A DNA stretch of 13,594 nt from CAVSWN01 sp046728115 (GTDB lineage Bacteria; Acidobacteriota; Vicinamibacteria; Vicinamibacterales; CAVVIG01), in assembly GCA_046728115.1 (NCBI GenBank), contig JBKPDW010000555.1:1-13594 (forward strand), given 5' to 3'. The notes under the pieces are model-generated. The model was not told where the DNA came from and did no database searches. It saw only the letters and a list, made by a program, of their open reading frames with translations. Below are positions 13,412-13,594 of this stretch, piece by piece. Both the position numbers and the translations under genes were made by a program. Each line of letters begins with the position of its first letter. Position 1 is the stretch's first letter.

Positions 13412-13594
13412 TGCGAGTCATCAACCGTACGGCCGTTACGGTGGTCGGTGCCAAACCCTACATCGATTGGACGCTGAACACCGACGCGGATGCGAACAAG
13501 GGCACCCTGACCGTGGCGCGCGCGAAAATCTTCGGGTCCGCGTTCTTGCTTCCAGAATTCGAACTCGAAGAAGACGTGCAGGACTGGATTGAGG
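13411..13594 (+). CDS. Hypothetical protein, partial at the right edge
   Basis: The first 61 codons of a gene that runs off the window. It begins MRVINRTAVTVVGAKPYIDW and continues with LNTDADANKGTLTVARAKIF, then SAFLLPEFELEEDVQDWIE. The strand-rich start and acidic LPEFELEEDVQDW read as a soluble cytoplasmic protein. I cannot assign a family. The ATG overlaps the stop of the broken phosphatidyltransferase by one base (TAATG), so the two were probably coupled. Codon use is like that of its neighbours and no stop occurs before the edge, supporting real coding. Confidence 0.72.
   Translation, partial: MRVINRTAVTVVGAKPYIDWTLNTDADANKGTLTVARAKIFGSAFLLPEFELEEDVQDWIE

Noticed and set aside
1..13594. 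tRNA, rRNA, CRISPR, IS element or phage genes
   Set aside because: No T-loop signature, regular repeats, transposase motifs or long terminal inverted repeats were seen on either strand.

Overview
The window is about 13.6 kb of GC-rich bacterial chromosome with tightly packed genes, many 1-4 bp stop/start overlaps, and GTG/TTG starts. Gene content fits a soil-type Acidobacteriota, possibly class Vicinamibacteria: a secreted imidazolonepropionase-type amidohydrolase, a WYL regulator, an AsmA-like protein, and a secreted M29-like aminopeptidase. That taxonomic placement is inferred from protein style, not from a marker gene. I see no phage genes, IS elements, CRISPR array, tRNA or rRNA.

Layout. 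(1) 4-1076, minus: a degenerate response-regulator receiver protein and a cupredoxin-like lipoprotein. (2) 1150-2094, plus: an RluA-type pseudouridine synthase divergent from the lipoprotein; both -10 boxes lie in one inverted repeat at 1084-1104. (3) 5013-2066, minus: a WYL regulator, then an amidohydrolase/NTF2-like fusion (ATGA overlap), then a Cof-type HAD phosphatase (GTGA overlap) reduced to its first and last codons by an internal deletion. (4) 5014-5289 holds what looks like a frameshifted small membrane-protein gene, followed on the plus strand by a ProXp-ala/PrdX-type tRNA-editing deacylase. (5) 5992-8872, plus: a CxxC protein of unknown function, RmuC, a GIY-YIG domain protein and a YgjP/SprT-like metallopeptidase, the last three overlapping. 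(6) 12391-8850, minus: a small conserved-looking protein, an M29-like aminopeptidase, a zinc-ribbon protein and an AsmA-like membrane-anchored protein, closely spaced. (7) 12665-12516, minus: a 49-residue bacterial metallothionein that is easily missed because of its size. (8) 12764-13411, plus: a CDP-alcohol phosphatidyltransferase gene broken by several frameshifts, overlapping by one base the start of a gene that runs off the right edge.

How the genes relate. The clearest functional grouping is rmuC, GIY-YIG protein and YgjP-like protease, which may be a DNA-maintenance cassette (inference). The WYL regulator is translationally coupled to the amidohydrolase and may control it. Three decayed genes in 13.6 kb (HAD, membrane protein, CDP-alcohol phosphatidyltransferase) are the most striking feature; either the lineage is losing genes or the assembly has local errors. 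Several starts have a -10-like hexamer only 6-10 bases upstream and no Shine-Dalgarno sequence, suggesting leaderless or nearly leaderless mRNAs. I did not find a convincing wholly new system.
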